Shown here: positions 36,329 through 48,747 of the stretch, piece by piece
How positions within the stretch are numbered: position 1 is the first letter of the stretch
Layout of the letters: every line of letters begins with the position of its first letter
Assembly (NCBI RefSeq): GCF_022458985.1
Contig: NC_061785.1
Coordinates: 7,368,204-7,432,203 of the forward strand
Source: Mugil cephalus
Taxonomy: Eukaryota > Chordata > Actinopteri > Mugiliformes > Mugilidae
Reading direction: 5' to 3'
Length of the DNA stretch: 64,000 nt
Translations under genes and position numbers: made by a program
Notes under the pieces: model-generated
Database searches by the model: none
Seen by the model: only the letters and a program-made list of their open reading frames with translations
Told to the model about the DNA's origin: nothing

Positions 36329-39300
36329 CTGTGGAGAGGGAGAGAGAGAGAGGTCATTTTTTATTTTCTCTTTTTTAGAAGCGCAAAACTCATGTTCTCA
36401 AGGAAACAGACGTGCCCTTAAAACAAATATGTTAAGTCCTACCACACCAAAGGTTTTTCGCTCCAAAGTCTCCATGGAAACGGCATATTTGGTGAATGAA
36501 ATCAAAAACATTTCCTTTAGTTTGGACGGTGACCCGAGTCCCAACTGGGACATAATTAAAGTCATCTCCTGCTAACACTGTGCTCAGTTAGGACTAAGTG
36601 CTGTCTTATAAAAAAAATAAATAAACGAGATTTGGTGTCAATTAAGCCTGCGTTTCCACTGGAGCAACAAGTCAGGACTGTAAACCGACGTCCAGGAAGA
36701 CGCCAGGCGGCTTCAAGCGTCCAGATACCCGGAGGGCAGACATCGCTCACGTTGGCCTTTTGACTCAGCGGGCTACAATGCACACATGCATCTGGCGAAT
36801 CGGGCCGAGCTCCCTCTTTTTAGGCAAATACACATGTGCCAAACGCCGCTGCCGCTGCCCGCGGGCGAGTCCCGTGACAGCTGTGCGCGCTGGAATGAGG
36901 AGCTTTACGACGGAGGCTTATCCAATGTGTACGGCTAATGTGGAGGAGGCAGGACAGCTGCCTCATGCCTGACAGCGACGGTGTCGGGCCAGAAGGACAC
37001 AGGAGAATAGGGCCTCTGTGAAAACCTCCTGTCATTTGTGCGCTTATGTAACACTCAACAAGCACGGGACTGTTGAGGGATGCAGCTCACAGCCAAGTGC
37101 GCGCACCGGGCGGCCGAAATGAATCAATAGGTTTAAGATTGCAGAAAATGAGTTGATTTTGAAAGATTTGAGTCCGTGACGCCGCGGATCTTTGCTTTGG
37201 AGACGCTGGAGCCGACGCAAATGAACCGTTTTTAACTGATAAATTGATTTTATTATGATAATATTTACATAATAGGGTGGGGTGGGGGTTGGGGGGGGGG
37301 TCTATGTAAAGACCAGAGGGATGAGACGGTGAAAATGAAAAGTTACTATCCATGTGAAAGCTCTCAGCATCAGGTAGTTGTAGATCAAAAGGGGCCCCTG
37401 CGTGTTTTCCTTGGCTCTGGAGAGGCGCGCACATTTGTCAGCGCCGGGACCCAGTGTCACGTTGCTGCCTTTAGCTTTTAGCACTTAAGTCTGTGCAGGC
37501 AGACTTTCTGGCCCGGGCCATGGGACCGGACTGATAAGGTCAAGAGCAGTCTGGACTGTGGCAAAAACGTCGACGTTAGCTAAACCATGTGTGGCTTTAA
37601 CTTAGAGCAGGGGAGAAAATGTTTGACAGGCGCGTCCCCGACACAACTTACTGCTCAGCTAAGTTCATAAATAAGTGCTGCTCATCCCTCCTCCTCCTCC
37701 TCCTCCTCCTCCTCCTGCTGGAGGCGAGAACGTCTCCTCATCCATACTGACCTTGACTCTCCCGTCAATAAAAAGCCGATCAATAGCTCATGAGGCCCCG
37801 GTCGTGGCAGCGATCCACCCACTGAGCTGAATTTACAGAAATCGATATCTCTTTACCCGACACATACACCCGACCCCACCCCACCCCCACCCCCACCCCC
37901 TCCACCCTCTGTGTGACAATCTATAACCTCTTGCCACAGCTGCTCTACTTCCTGACATTCACGGAGGAGCGACGGCGAGCCACGTACAGGGCAGCACTTT
38001 TCTCCCTGGGTAAATTACACCGCTGTGGCGCGTGGAGGAGAGGACGCGGTGACTTTGAATCAGGGCGCCCCATCTTTGTCAATATGTGTCAATTAAATTA
38101 TCGTTAGCCTCAGAATATCGTCTCCAAGCAGCTCGTTCTGTGTCGTTTTGGCCCAGTCATGTTCAGTCATAGCAGCTATTTCGTAATAGAGGAGAACACA
38201 GAGCACAATGCACGAGCAGCAGGAAGGAGCCAGTGTCAACAATCTCAGCGACTCTGCGTTGCTGTGCGAAAATATTGTCGATTGCCCCCGTCTGAGGCCT
38301 TTTTTTTTTTTTTTCTCTCTTCTCTCTCCACGGTGACCTCGGCCCTGTTTGGAGTCGGCGTGAGAGCGTGGTGTTGTTAAGACACTGCTGAACTCTGGGC
38401 GACTTTCTCCGAGGGGGCCAAGTCCAACTGTGTGTTTATGACAGCGCACCGTGTGAAACCTTACTACGGGTGTCACGCGGGGGCGAGGAGACCAGGCGGC
38501 TGCAGGGACGTGCGCTGGTGACGCCGGTTGTTTCTGAGGAATCGCGAACTGGTCAGCGCTGACCGACAAATAACACGCCCGGGTTAGAGGAATGCGACCC
38601 TGAACGGACGACAACGACAATGGACGCGGGGACGTTTCCGAGGTGTGCTGAGGGACGGCAGACACAATGGCGGGACCTTAACTGGAAGTGTTTGTTTATC
38701 CGAAAGTGTAGAAAAGAGGAATCTGTCGCCACAACAGGTTATTACTGACAGTGATGGACTTAACAGAGCCTCCAGCTGGCGTGATCGCGTCTGGACCACT
38801 TGGAGCACAAAAGAGCGCTGTGATGAGTTCAGCTAATGAATAAGCGTCACTGGGAATAGCTCCCTGATAAATTACCCGACTGGCTCCAATGCGACATTAA
38901 ATATACAGTAATAACCCAAATACTGGACTATTACGTGCATTCCAGGCGCTGCATTCAATACCAACCTGTGTCATCTTTGCCAGATCCAATGAAGGCCTCT
39001 GTTTGTGGGTGTCGGCCGGCCTCCTGCGCTTCACGCCAATCTTCTTGTCGTTGAGGACGCATGGCTGCGAGCGGCTACGTGCGAGACCCCCCTGTTGTCC
39101 CCCGCGCCGCTCCAGCTCCGGAGTGGAGTCGGGGGAGCTGGGCGGAGAGGGTCCGCGGAGCTCGGGGAGGCAAATTTGTTCGTGAGAGAGGTAGAGGGGC
39201 TGCTGCGCTGACGGCTTGGAGGACAGGGTCATGGAGGAGGAGGAGGAGGAGGAGGAGAAGGAGGGCGCCAGGCTGGTGAAGGCGGAGGGCCAGGGGAGGC

Positions 39301-41798
39301 CCTGGGTGAAGCTGGAGCTGCGCTGCATGGCCGGGAAGCCGAGCTGCGCGTTGGCGACGCTGCCGCGCTGGACGCTGCCCCCGCTGTGGCACCGCCGCTT
39401 CTCCACGGCCGTCCACACGCGGGAGCCCTGAGGGCGCCAGGCGGAGCGGCAGCCGCCGAGCTCGTCGGAGCAGGACAGGGACCGGCACTGTCGCTTGCTG
39501 GGGGGGGCGGTGGAGTGTGAGGACGCCGCCTCGGTCAGGCTCAGGTCCTGCAGCAGGCTCGTGATCGTGCTCGACGTCGAGCCCACGTCCCAGTCCCAGT
39601 GGGCGGAGCTGCGGTGCACCTCGGGCAGGACGTCCCACAGGCTCTCCAGGCTGGTCCCGACCGGCCTCTGCTGTATAGCGCAGCTGTGGCCCACCTCACG
39701 CCACCGGCGTGTCTCTGCAACAAAACCAGACCAGAATTATTATAATCAAAGTAAAGACCTTAGATAATATACTGTGCGGGCTTTAATCTACCAAACTCAG
39801 AAAAAAAATATCTCAAATTGGGCTCGCTCGTTAAATTCTTTCTAATCTTCACGATGATTATCATGAACCTTCAACCGTGAACAAAGAAAACGGCGTTTAG
39901 AGCCGGTTGGCGACTGTCGACGAGACCCACGATGCACTGCTCCAGTCTGGGTCAGCGCATCGGTCTCGGCCGCGCGTAGTTTTCTGTTGACACTTCTCAC
40001 CGCTTTGTGTAAATTGGCACTAAAAATAAACCTTGTCCTCCGGGCAATGCTTTTTAAGTGTCACAGTCTGCAAGCACAGCTGATTGGAAAAAAAGGAAGG
40101 GAGCTCAATGTCCAACTGAGTCAATACGCCGGGAGCAGATGTCAATGACCGTCATAAACATTCTGACTGGAGCTTATCGTCTCTTTTGCCGGGATCTGCA
40201 TGAGCTCAGCGTCCCGACGAGCTCGGTATCTGCCCTCGCCGGTCGACCCGCGCCACGGCGGTCACGCCAGGAAAGCACCTGTTATTTCGCCGTTGAACCG
40301 CGACCAACTGAACTGGTCAGTCGGCTCTGAGTCAGACACTAAACGCAGAGGACACGGCCCACTCCTCGTGTGCAATAGGTCTATTCTTCACTGGAGATAA
40401 AATCCCCAAAATACCATCGACAACACATGGGCAGGACAAAGAACAAAAGGCCTACTGGTGGTGCTGTGTCGCCTGCCAGGATTTTGCCACTCTAAGACAC
40501 TTGATGCAGAGTTACAGCAAGGACAGAATACATTTCGTTCTACAATGAATGGACTGTAAAGGCCGTTACTCCTCCTGCAGGCATGGGGACAGGCTGTCCG
40601 CGGCATTTAATGCATCAAGGAGTGCCCACGAGATTCCTGGTAATGATAAACCGACGGCTCGCCATCTTAGAATCTGTTTATGTTGGCAAAAACACCTGTC
40701 AGACATGTTTCACGCAATTCCACGTGTCCAAATGGAGCAGAGATTGGCTCCATTTACAGTGTATGGTTCCACCGAAATACCACCTGACACTCCGGCGTCT
40801 GCTGAGCAGCGTTCTGAGTACTTAGCTGGTGTATAATTACAAGCCCTGTCAAGTCGGAGATGGGAAATAACGCAAAATTACGGTCGGTTGCAAGCCCTTA
40901 CCCATGAGTCCGCAAGAGAAAAGTGCAGTCCCCTGGCTCATGGTCTGTGCCTGGAACTGTGGAAATGCAAGAAAAAAAAAGATTCACCGTCAGCTCAGCA
41001 GAAATCCACAGAATTAAACTGTATTTATTTTATTGCTTTCTTTTCCGAATGTACGCTTGGTCCAGCTCATCAACACAGAGACAGACAGAGAGAGAGTGAG
41101 TGAGTGAGTGTGTTCCACCATAAATGGCTCAGATTGACGCTCAGCCCTGAAGCATGATGACTTCATTTCACGAGACTGAGAGGGCAAACTCAGTCCACAT
41201 TACTGGGGGAATTTTCTCACTCTGCGCTGGCAGGAGGAAGAACGTTTTCTACTGCATGGATGCTGATTAGGAATTGAGTCAGAGCTGCGCGGCTTAGCGC
41301 AACTAAAATACTCCATTGTCATTTTTTTTTTTTTTAAACCAGATGACAACACCCTGGTGACAGTTGGCCGCAATTATGACGCAATTATTGGTAATTGTAA
41401 CTTAAATATCCCCCTTCGAACGTCTGAATAGCACTTCTGACATCCCTTCCTGTGAGGCAATCTACAAATTTCCCATCAAATCGAATTATTTTGAGAGGTT
41501 GACACTTAAGTTTCGGTTCAGATTAAAGTTGACAGCTTAGGAAAATAAAACGTGGAGCTATTAATCTCCGGTAGAAGTCAGAGCAACATCTTGTCCTCCC
41601 TCCCCAGATGTGGCTGAAGCCTCTTGGCGAGGCTACATGTAAACATACAAATGGCACATTCCTCCCTGGAAAAAAAGACGCTTACACAAATTTAGGAAAA
41701 CATAGAATAAAAAATCTCACCAGGTCCAAATTTGTACGTTTGGATGTTACATCATCGGCACCCTTCTTTTCCAGTGTTTTCTTGTAAATGATCACCAT
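35960..41798 (-). CDS. fam53b: FAM53B / Simplet (complete, four coding exons)
   Basis: FAM53B is a nuclear, intrinsically disordered vertebrate protein; in fish (simplet) it is reported to promote beta-catenin nuclear localisation and regenerative proliferation. The CDS is join 41721-41798, 40902-40956, 38966-39714, 35960-36328, which gives 416 aa (human 422). Recognised blocks are MVIIYKKTLEKKGAD (start), TMSQGTALFSCGLME, RRWREVGHSCAI, PPSKRQCRSLSCSDEL (115-130), SRVWTAVEKRRCHSGGSVQR, MQRSSSF, a Ser run (about 198-205), SRSRSQPCVLNDKKIGVKRR with a KRRRP nuclear-localisation signal (273-277), RPSLDLAKMTQ, and the end LGGELDIEQIERN. Every junction is GT/AG and in frame. The two large exons are very GC-rich, which produces many spurious ORFs on the other frames. 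Confidence 0.95.
36329..38965 (-). other. fam53b: fam53b intron between coding exons 3 and 4
   Basis: No additional in-frame exon is needed or seen. It contains a (CTC)n tract near 37687-37714 and a CCCCAC-rich run near 37873-37900. Confidence 0.7.
38966..39714 (-). CDS. fam53b: fam53b coding exon 3 (main exon)
   Basis: This 749-base exon carries RRWREVGHS, the PPSKRQCRSLSCSDE block, the Ser tract coded by the GGA repeat seen on the plus strand at about 39233-39257, and the SRSRSQPCVLNDKKIGVKRR nuclear-localisation block. It ends ACACAG|GTTGGT at a codon boundary. Confidence 0.95.
40902..40956 (-). CDS. fam53b: fam53b coding exon 2 (55 bases)
   Basis: The exon encodes FQAQTMSQGTALFSCGLM plus the first base of a Glu codon; human has KKMSQGPTLFSCGIME. 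Acceptor TTTCCACAG, donor GTAAGG. Frame fits both neighbours. Confidence 0.87.
41721..41798 (-). CDS. fam53b: fam53b coding exon 1 (start)
   Basis: Twenty-six codons encode MVIIYKKTLEKKGADDVTSK and RTNLDL; the start resembles human MVMVLSESLSTRGAD. ATG is at 41796-41798 and the donor is GTGAGA. Confidence 0.85.
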
Positions 41799-41884
41799 GG
41801 CAACGCACATCCTCGTCCCAAGAAGCTGCTGCGGTAACGCCGGGCTGAGCTGAGGACCATCTTGGTTGAGCGCGGTTCGGGGTT

Positions 41885-41903
41885 CGGGGGGCGGGGGGCG
41901 GGC
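41885..41903 (-). promoter_or_regulatory. fam53b: GC-box cluster just upstream of fam53b ATG
   Basis: Two overlapping GGGGCGGGG-like Sp1 boxes lie about 90 bases upstream of the ATG. Either this is part of the 5' UTR exon or it marks an internal promoter that starts directly at the first coding exon. Confidence 0.3.
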
Positions 41904-43571
41904 TTGGCTTTCTCGTGAGCTTCTTAAGACGGCGGCCCTCGACTCATCCAGGAATGCGCTTCACTCCTCGGCCCAATCCTGAGCAGACGCACAAAGATGA
42001 GCGCAGGATTAGGATTCAGTACATCGCTCACATTCTGCCGACCATATAAAGCGAGATAACAATCCAGCTGGATGGAGGAGAGCGGATCCCACCGGCATAG
42101 GTTCTGAAACTCATCATCGTCACGATCGTTCGAAAAGGAGGAAAAACTCCCCGAAAAGAATTCGCAACGCACTCTGCTCTGTCTTCTGAGTGTAACAGTT
42201 GGAAATATTAACCCCACGATGACATAAAAGGTTATTCTGAACTAAAGCAGTCGCTCGTTCGCTGGGGAGAAGCTGCAGCGCATGCAGCCACATCAGCAGC
42301 TGCTAACGTTACCATAATTCACGTTCACCCTCTTAAATTTAGCGTCGTCAGATGAGAGAACACTGACCGCAGCTTCTCGACACTTAAATACTCATCTGTG
42401 GGCATGACATGTGAGCGGTTTGTTGGGTGTTAAATAGTGGAAAAAAAAAAACAAAAAAAAAAAGTTTTCACATCACACAGCTTTCTGCCTGTTTTTAATC
42501 TCCTGTCACACTCTACATGAGCATCCTGTTTAACATCTACACAAGTAGAAGATAGGTCAGTGGTTTGACTGACGCTTTTTTTTTTTCTGCTCTCAAGCGA
42601 GCGAGGAAACATTCCCAGCGAACGCTCACTTAGATTGACAAGTTGTCGCCCGTGCTGTCATACGGTGCGGCGGTCCGCGAGATGAACTAATAGTCTCACT
42701 TCCACATAGGCTCTGCAGCTTGTCGCCAAATGTGGAACTCCACGCTCCGTTCGCGTGGAGGGGAGAGCGAGTTACCTCAAAAGTGTTCCACACTGGCGCG
42801 CACAAGAGAGGAATAGAGCAAAGTCAAAGTTGTGTAATTGAATCCTCTGGGGCCCGGCTGGGAATAGCTGACCTTGCGGTTATCAAAACAAGCCTCTTCG
42901 CATTAATGCTGCACCGCGATTACAGTAAAACTGCTGATTGGTCGCAGATACAGCTCTACACAATCGTCACAGCAGGATTTTTTACTACCGCTGGATCAGT
43001 TCCACCTCGGGTTACGTCAGGTGAGGGAACTGAAGCGAGGAGGAGGAGGAGGAGGAGGAGTGGACGCGAGACGGCGGCCGTGTCACGCCTGCACGGCCGG
43101 AGGCTTGGATGACAGGACAACTGCGCTGCAGGCGAGGGTTCGGAACAAACGGGCGCTCTGTGCAGACGATGAGACACCGTGGGAAACAAAAGAGGCGACA
43201 TCAGAGATCGCCGGCGGTCGGGTGGAGTGTGTGCGTTTTGTGGAGGGGAAGGAGGGAAGGAGGGAAGGAGGGAAGGGAGGGAGGAGGGCACGGCATCACA
43301 AGACCCTGCGGGAGCAGGAGGTGGTGTTTGCGATCGGCATATGATTTCCATTACAAACACTTATCACATCAAGAAAAAGAAAAAAAAAACTTGTTTTTGG
43401 CTCTACAAGGCTATCGACACCGTTCAAGGATGTCTGGCAGCTTAGACTCGCAGCTAGTGCGAACAACAAAACACGGCAGATCAAAGCTGGAAGTTGGACG
43501 AGGTGGGCCCAGATTGTACCATGTGTGACTGACCGAGATCTAACCGCGGACGTTCTGGGCTGGAGGGAGCA

Positions 43572-43686
43572 GATGCAGCTGCCAAATGAGGCGTCTAGAT
43601 TTGCTGCCCGTGGGGTGGCACGTCCATCTCAGAAAACCCCAATCACCCCTACGCCAATTATCCGGAATCAGTGGGAGTCTTTACGT
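43572..43686 (+). repeat. Local direct repeat, copy A
   Basis: Shares CCAAATGAGG, TCTAGA, TGCCC.TGGGGTG, AATCACCCC and GGAATCAGTGGGAGTCT, in the same order, with 44212-44344. Confidence 0.75.
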
Positions 43687-44211
43687 CTGGTGATGGATGC
43701 GGGCGGCACTGACACGGAAATTAATTTGGCAAAGACTCGGAAAAACTCTCGACGTCTGCTCGAACAAAGGGGACGCTAAATGTTCCCCTGCGCAGAACGA
43801 CGGAAAAAAAAAAAAGGCTCTGACGTTCTCAATGCCGAAATTGTAAACAACGCGCGTTGCTTTTAGTCGAGCAGAATAGGAGGGGAGCAATCATCTTTCT
43901 CATGCTCAGGCATTACATTTTGTATCCCATAAATCTTGAGTGCTTTAAATGGGCGAGGTTTATAACATAATTATAAACATTCCCCTGCTCCATTACATAA
44001 GTTGGACACACAATTATAAAAGCCAAACCTAAACCCTGCACCCTGTGAAAGCCAGTCGAACTTGTGTCAGTTGTGAGAAGTGTTGGCAAAAGGCGACTTA
44101 CTTTTCCATGTACAGACAAATTAAGCAGCTATATACCAAGGAAGGAATTCCAGCGCTCAAAGGGTACACCCTAACCACTCACCTCCTACTGCATGCACAG
44201 CTGTCTTCAAA

Positions 44212-44344
44212 GACGCAGCTATAATCCGCCAAATGAGGTATCTAGAATTTCTGCCCATGGGGTGCCACTCCCCTCGCTCAAAACCAGAATCACCCCCGCG
44301 TAACGATGCCGCGATTATCTGGAATCAGTGGGAGTCTCTACGTA
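44212..44344 (+). repeat. Local direct repeat, copy B
   Basis: This is a diverged copy of 43572-43686 with small insertions, about 640 bases downstream and in the same orientation. Similarity ends sharply after GTCTCTACGTA. Confidence 0.75.
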
Positions 44345-45632
44345 TATATGCTTCTGGAGGCCCGATAGCGCTTTATCTTGGCCGGGGCAGGAACCACCGT
44401 GACAGCTGAGGAACTCTAAATTCTGAGAAGGGGAAGAACGTTGCAGGACGTTTCCCTCAGACTCGGCTTCCCATGACATGCGAGCGGGCTTTTGCTGACT
44501 GTCTGCAGCAGAGTGCTGCAGTGACAGCAGACCTCCGAGAAGACGCACAGTGCAGCCTTGGATGGGCTGATGGGTCCCTACGGCTTCCTTTGTGGTCGCC
44601 AAAAGCCTTTCAGCCATCGCTGCTTCGGGGTGTCAGAAGCAGCGAGCTACCGCACGGCATAAATGAGATAGGACGAGAGAGGAAACCACAGGGTCGAGTT
44701 GGTCAACTTGAAGCGGGTTTGTTTAAAGTCAGCTCGGCTTTACAAAAAAATAAATAATCATAATAATCATATAAAAAAAAAAACAAACGTCTGCACAGAG
44801 CCCCTACACTACATTTTATGCACGAGATCAGGAATAGAAGTGCCATGCTGTAAATGACGCTTTTGCTAAGACGCATACGTTTGCAGCTCGATTCCAAATA
44901 GAGTACAGTCTATCAGCTTAGCCGTGATAATAAGCATCTCGACTGCGGTCACCCCTGAGGGCTGTTTCCCAATTTGAGCAGCTTTTCCATACATTGCTCA
45001 GACTGTAATCCCATGGGGTTAGGCCACCATTACATAAGGATTTGGCAGCTTTGTGTCTGACTGACAATTAGAGCTAATACTAATCCATTTCATACCACCT
45101 GGACATCTGGTGGAAAACAGAACTGTCGCGATATGATTCTTCTATTTTGTTTGGGCCCGACTTGTTAAGACTATTTCAAACTTATTCTGCCCCTTTTTGT
45201 TGCAATTGTTTTTCATTAAGCCTTTCATCTGGGCAAACGGATACAAAGAGCGAGTTCATTCGAAAATTTCCAGACATCCTCCCGAAAAGAATGGCAGCCT
45301 GGATGCGTGTTTTGCTCTCAACAATCCCAGGATTGTGGTCGTCTCGATAATGGGAGCATCTGCTGAGCACCTGAGACGGCCGGACTTGAAACCCCCGAAC
45401 TGAAGGATTTGTGGAGCTCTTCATCGCCACACCACTTGTGAAAAGAATGCTTGGTAAAAAAAGCTTGGCTCTGGCCTCCTGCAAGAAGGATTCCCTGAGA
45501 GAAAATATGCGTGTTCTTGAAAAGCTGGTTTCCCCTAGCTGTTGGCGGCCGCGGCGGACTGCTGCTCGTCGGAGTTGCATGCAGGACCCACATTTGAAAT
45601 CACATTTGAGAAGCTTCCTGTGCCACAACTGT

Positions 45633-45676
<44 letters not shown>
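45633..45676 (+). repeat. (TG)n microsatellite
   Basis: About 22 TG units. Confidence 0.9.
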
Positions 45677-45678
<2 letters not shown>

Positions 45679-47791
45679 TGTGTCTGTGTGTTGACGGGGC
45701 TTGTCATAGATCAGATATTTGAATAAAAGAAAAAAAAACGGACAAACCAGTTCTTCAGAAACGTCCTGCACCAATTACACTGTGAAAAATCCAAGTTCTT
45801 TTTTTTTTTTTCTTTATTCGAAACCCTCAAACTTTCTTTGTCAGTGTTGTCATTAATTAAGCTCCACAAAGGGCAGGTGCTGTCACGGCTGACTGAGTGA
45901 AAAGAAAATTTTCTGAAAACTCATTGTAGGGCGCAGGCTAGCCCACAGCTGTCCGCGTGTTCACAGAAATTAGGCTGTGTCAAACAGGAGGCACACTCTA
46001 CATTTGAAGCAGCCAGTGAATAGTCAGAAATGAGCATGGCTGAGAGGCTTCAATGGTAGTTATCAGGCTCGGTTGAGGGGCTGGGGTACAGCCAAGGTCT
46101 CACAAGCATACAGCTGCCCACTTACCATAAACACAAAGGCTCAGCATGGCTATGCATGGCAGCCAAGGAGGCCTGCGTTTTTAAGCAGGCCTGCTGTTTA
46201 ATTATCTCATACATAATCACTTGCACTGTATACATTTGTCCAGCACAAGAGCTTTGTCGAGCTCTGTAATCAAGGCTTTCAACAAACCTGTCCAAGTTAG
46301 GGGAGAAATGTTGTCCACTTGAATGCTTAAATCTAACAAAGTCTCTTAATTACAGAGGGCTGGAGACACAACAACCGCAGCAGAAAAACATGTCAGCGGA
46401 CCAAATAGGAATAAATCACGCGGAGTGGATGTTGCTCCATTTCAATCAAAATTAAAAAAAAAAAAAAAAAAAAAAGGAGAAGAGCGAGGGAGAGAGCTCA
46501 TCGGTTTTACATGCAGGAATCCATCCATCCTCCTCATTGGCATTACAATACACAGGATCTTAGCATAACATCTAAATATTTTCGGTGATGTGGAGGAAAG
46601 GAAGCAGGAATCATCGGCGAGCTTGCCAGCACCTCCAGGTGGACGCCTCTCAGTTTCGGAAGAAAAAGGGCCCTGAAAACCGAGCTCGTCCAAGTAACCA
46701 GCACAAACAGTCCCCTTAAAACCCCCTTTTTTCGAAAATCCCTCATGAAAGGGAAATGAGTTTGGCAAAAGAAATCGGTGTGACGGGAGCTCACAGAATG
46801 TTACACGCAGGCTGCAGAGCAAACAGGGTTTTGAACTTGACAGAAAGGCCACAAGCTGCTAATCGTAAAATATGAAGTTTTGCATGCACACAAAGCAGGA
46901 ATAAAATAATCCCAGGGCGCGTTCAGCAGGACGTCTCCTAAATTAACTATATCACGTTTCCAGAAATGATTTATGGCGGTTATAATTATGGCTGTGGGAC
47001 AGTCTACGACTATTTAGATTGCAGAATCTGTTGGGGTTGTGTGTCAGCCAGCCCTGACTTCATACCTGAGGGGAAGTTTGTTAAGATAAAGATAAGACAA
47101 CAACATTCCACTGCAAGGGGACAAACTGTAACGAGGAGGGACAGAGGAATACCCGAATGACATGCCCAACCACCGAGTAATGTGGTCTCCTACATTAAGT
47201 TTATTAAAAGCTGCTTACATATTTATTTGCCACCAAGCAACGCCGGCCTATCTTTCCATGCATGCCAGGCTGAGATCACAATGTATATTGCACTTCAACA
47301 AATAAAACACACTCAAACTTTAAGGGACAGCTTCTGAGATGATCTGTTTTTTGTTTGTTTGTTTGTTTGTTTGTTTTGTTTGTTTTTTAGGTCAAAAGGC
47401 TGAATTGGATAAACTTATTAAACTTCTCCATAACAGTTTATCACACTGTGTCTTTTAATTACATGTCAGGACATGAGTACAAAATAATAATAATAAAAAA
47501 ATAAACAGATAAAGGTAAGTGTGTGATAAGTGAGTAATAAAGCAGACAAAACAAAGGGAGGCACAGCCAAGACAGTTCACATGAGAGAAAAGTTGCTATG
47601 CTAACAAATATGTTAAGTTTGTTTTTTGTTTTTTTTTACCATAAAGACTAACTTTTGTCGCTTATGCTCGAATTAATCCGCATAAAAATCACCGACCAAC
47701 TTCCTAAAACCCAAGGGAGCATCTCACTTGGACATAACTTTATCTTTTGGTCCAAAAGCTAAAATAAAAAATAAAAAAAGTTGCCACTTAC

Positions 47792-47960
47792 GAGCATCAC
47801 GTCGAGCGACTCCCAACGACGCCGGGCAGCTCGGGTTAGTTTCGGTTGACCATGTTGAGTTTTTGTCTTGGCAAAAACAAAACAAAAAACAAAAAAAAAA
47901 AAAAAAAAGAAAACACAGAGAGGCAGGAGGGCAGGAAGCAAGAGGAGCAGCTCTCACTTT
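47792..47960 (-). other. fam53b: Candidate noncoding first exon of fam53b
   Basis: On the minus strand a CpG-rich stretch ends with a perfect donor, ATGCTC|GTAAGT (donor at 47786-47791). Position and orientation fit a noncoding first exon for fam53b. The upstream end is a guess, and the A-rich run near 47.88-47.91 kb would fall within it. Confidence 0.35.
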
Positions 47961-48069
47961 ACGTCCTGCTCCAGTCAGCTCCTGTTAACTACAACATCAG
48001 CCTAGTTCACGGCGAGACTACACGCTAAAGAGCCTGTGACAACATCCACGAGCGACGCCACTTTTGACA

Positions 48070-48656
48070 GGAGAGAGGGGTGTCCGAAAAGTTTTTCAGT
48101 GCGGTTTATCCTCCCAATTTGGGTTAAATTAGTTACATTGCTTTGCTTATCCGATCTCCAAATCCCAATCGCCTCCAACTTCTGGCGCTATAAAGGAAAA
48201 TAACAATATCTTAACGCTTTTTAAAACTCACCGCTCCCCCCCGCACATGTCTAACTAGTAGTATGATCCACCCTGCAGTATTGAAAAGTAGTCAGCTTTG
48301 AGCTGCGCCGATACACAAGGAGCTTTCACAATACACACTGGTGTAACACGATCACTTACCAAGTCTGTGTGACCTACACACATATTGAGTCAGTAAAGTA
48401 GAAGTGCACGTTATATATACAGAGCTAGTTCCTCCCCACATAGTATAACCCGGGCCCGTATAAATACATTTATGACAAACAGATGTTCCTCAAACAAAAC
48501 TCTGGCTTCATGGTGAAGCTGCATCTGCAAGAGATATGCATTACTTTACTGTATAGGTTTAGTTTTTCCAACACACACACACATAGAAATATATATAGTG
48601 TGTAATAGGTACACAAAATACTAATAATAATACTAGTACTACTGTATATTTTTTGG

Positions 48657-48747
<91 letters not shown>

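Larger units (their letters stand above)
41799..47791 (-). other. fam53b: fam53b 5' intron (inferred), no coding exon seen
   Basis: It holds a local duplication (43.6 and 44.2 kb), a (TG)n at 45633-45676, long A runs and a possible conserved element near 46.2 kb. ORFs here have no recognisable similarity. Confidence 0.5.

Noticed and set aside
38093-38665. 190-codon minus-strand ORF between fam53b coding exons 3 and 4
   Set aside because: It includes a poly-Lys run from a homopolymer and is not needed for fam53b; the frame joins exon 3 to exon 4 exactly without it.
39005-39638. Several ORFs over the fam53b main exon in other frames
   Set aside because: The correct minus-strand frame has clear FAM53B motifs; the others follow from high GC.
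42720-43528. Overlapping plus-strand ORFs of 107-139 codons in fam53b intron 1
   Set aside because: They cross GGA/GAAGG repeats in three frames and lack any domain.
48657-48744. Regular repeats considered as a CRISPR-like array
   Set aside because: It is a simple tetranucleotide repeat with no spacers, in a eukaryotic genome.
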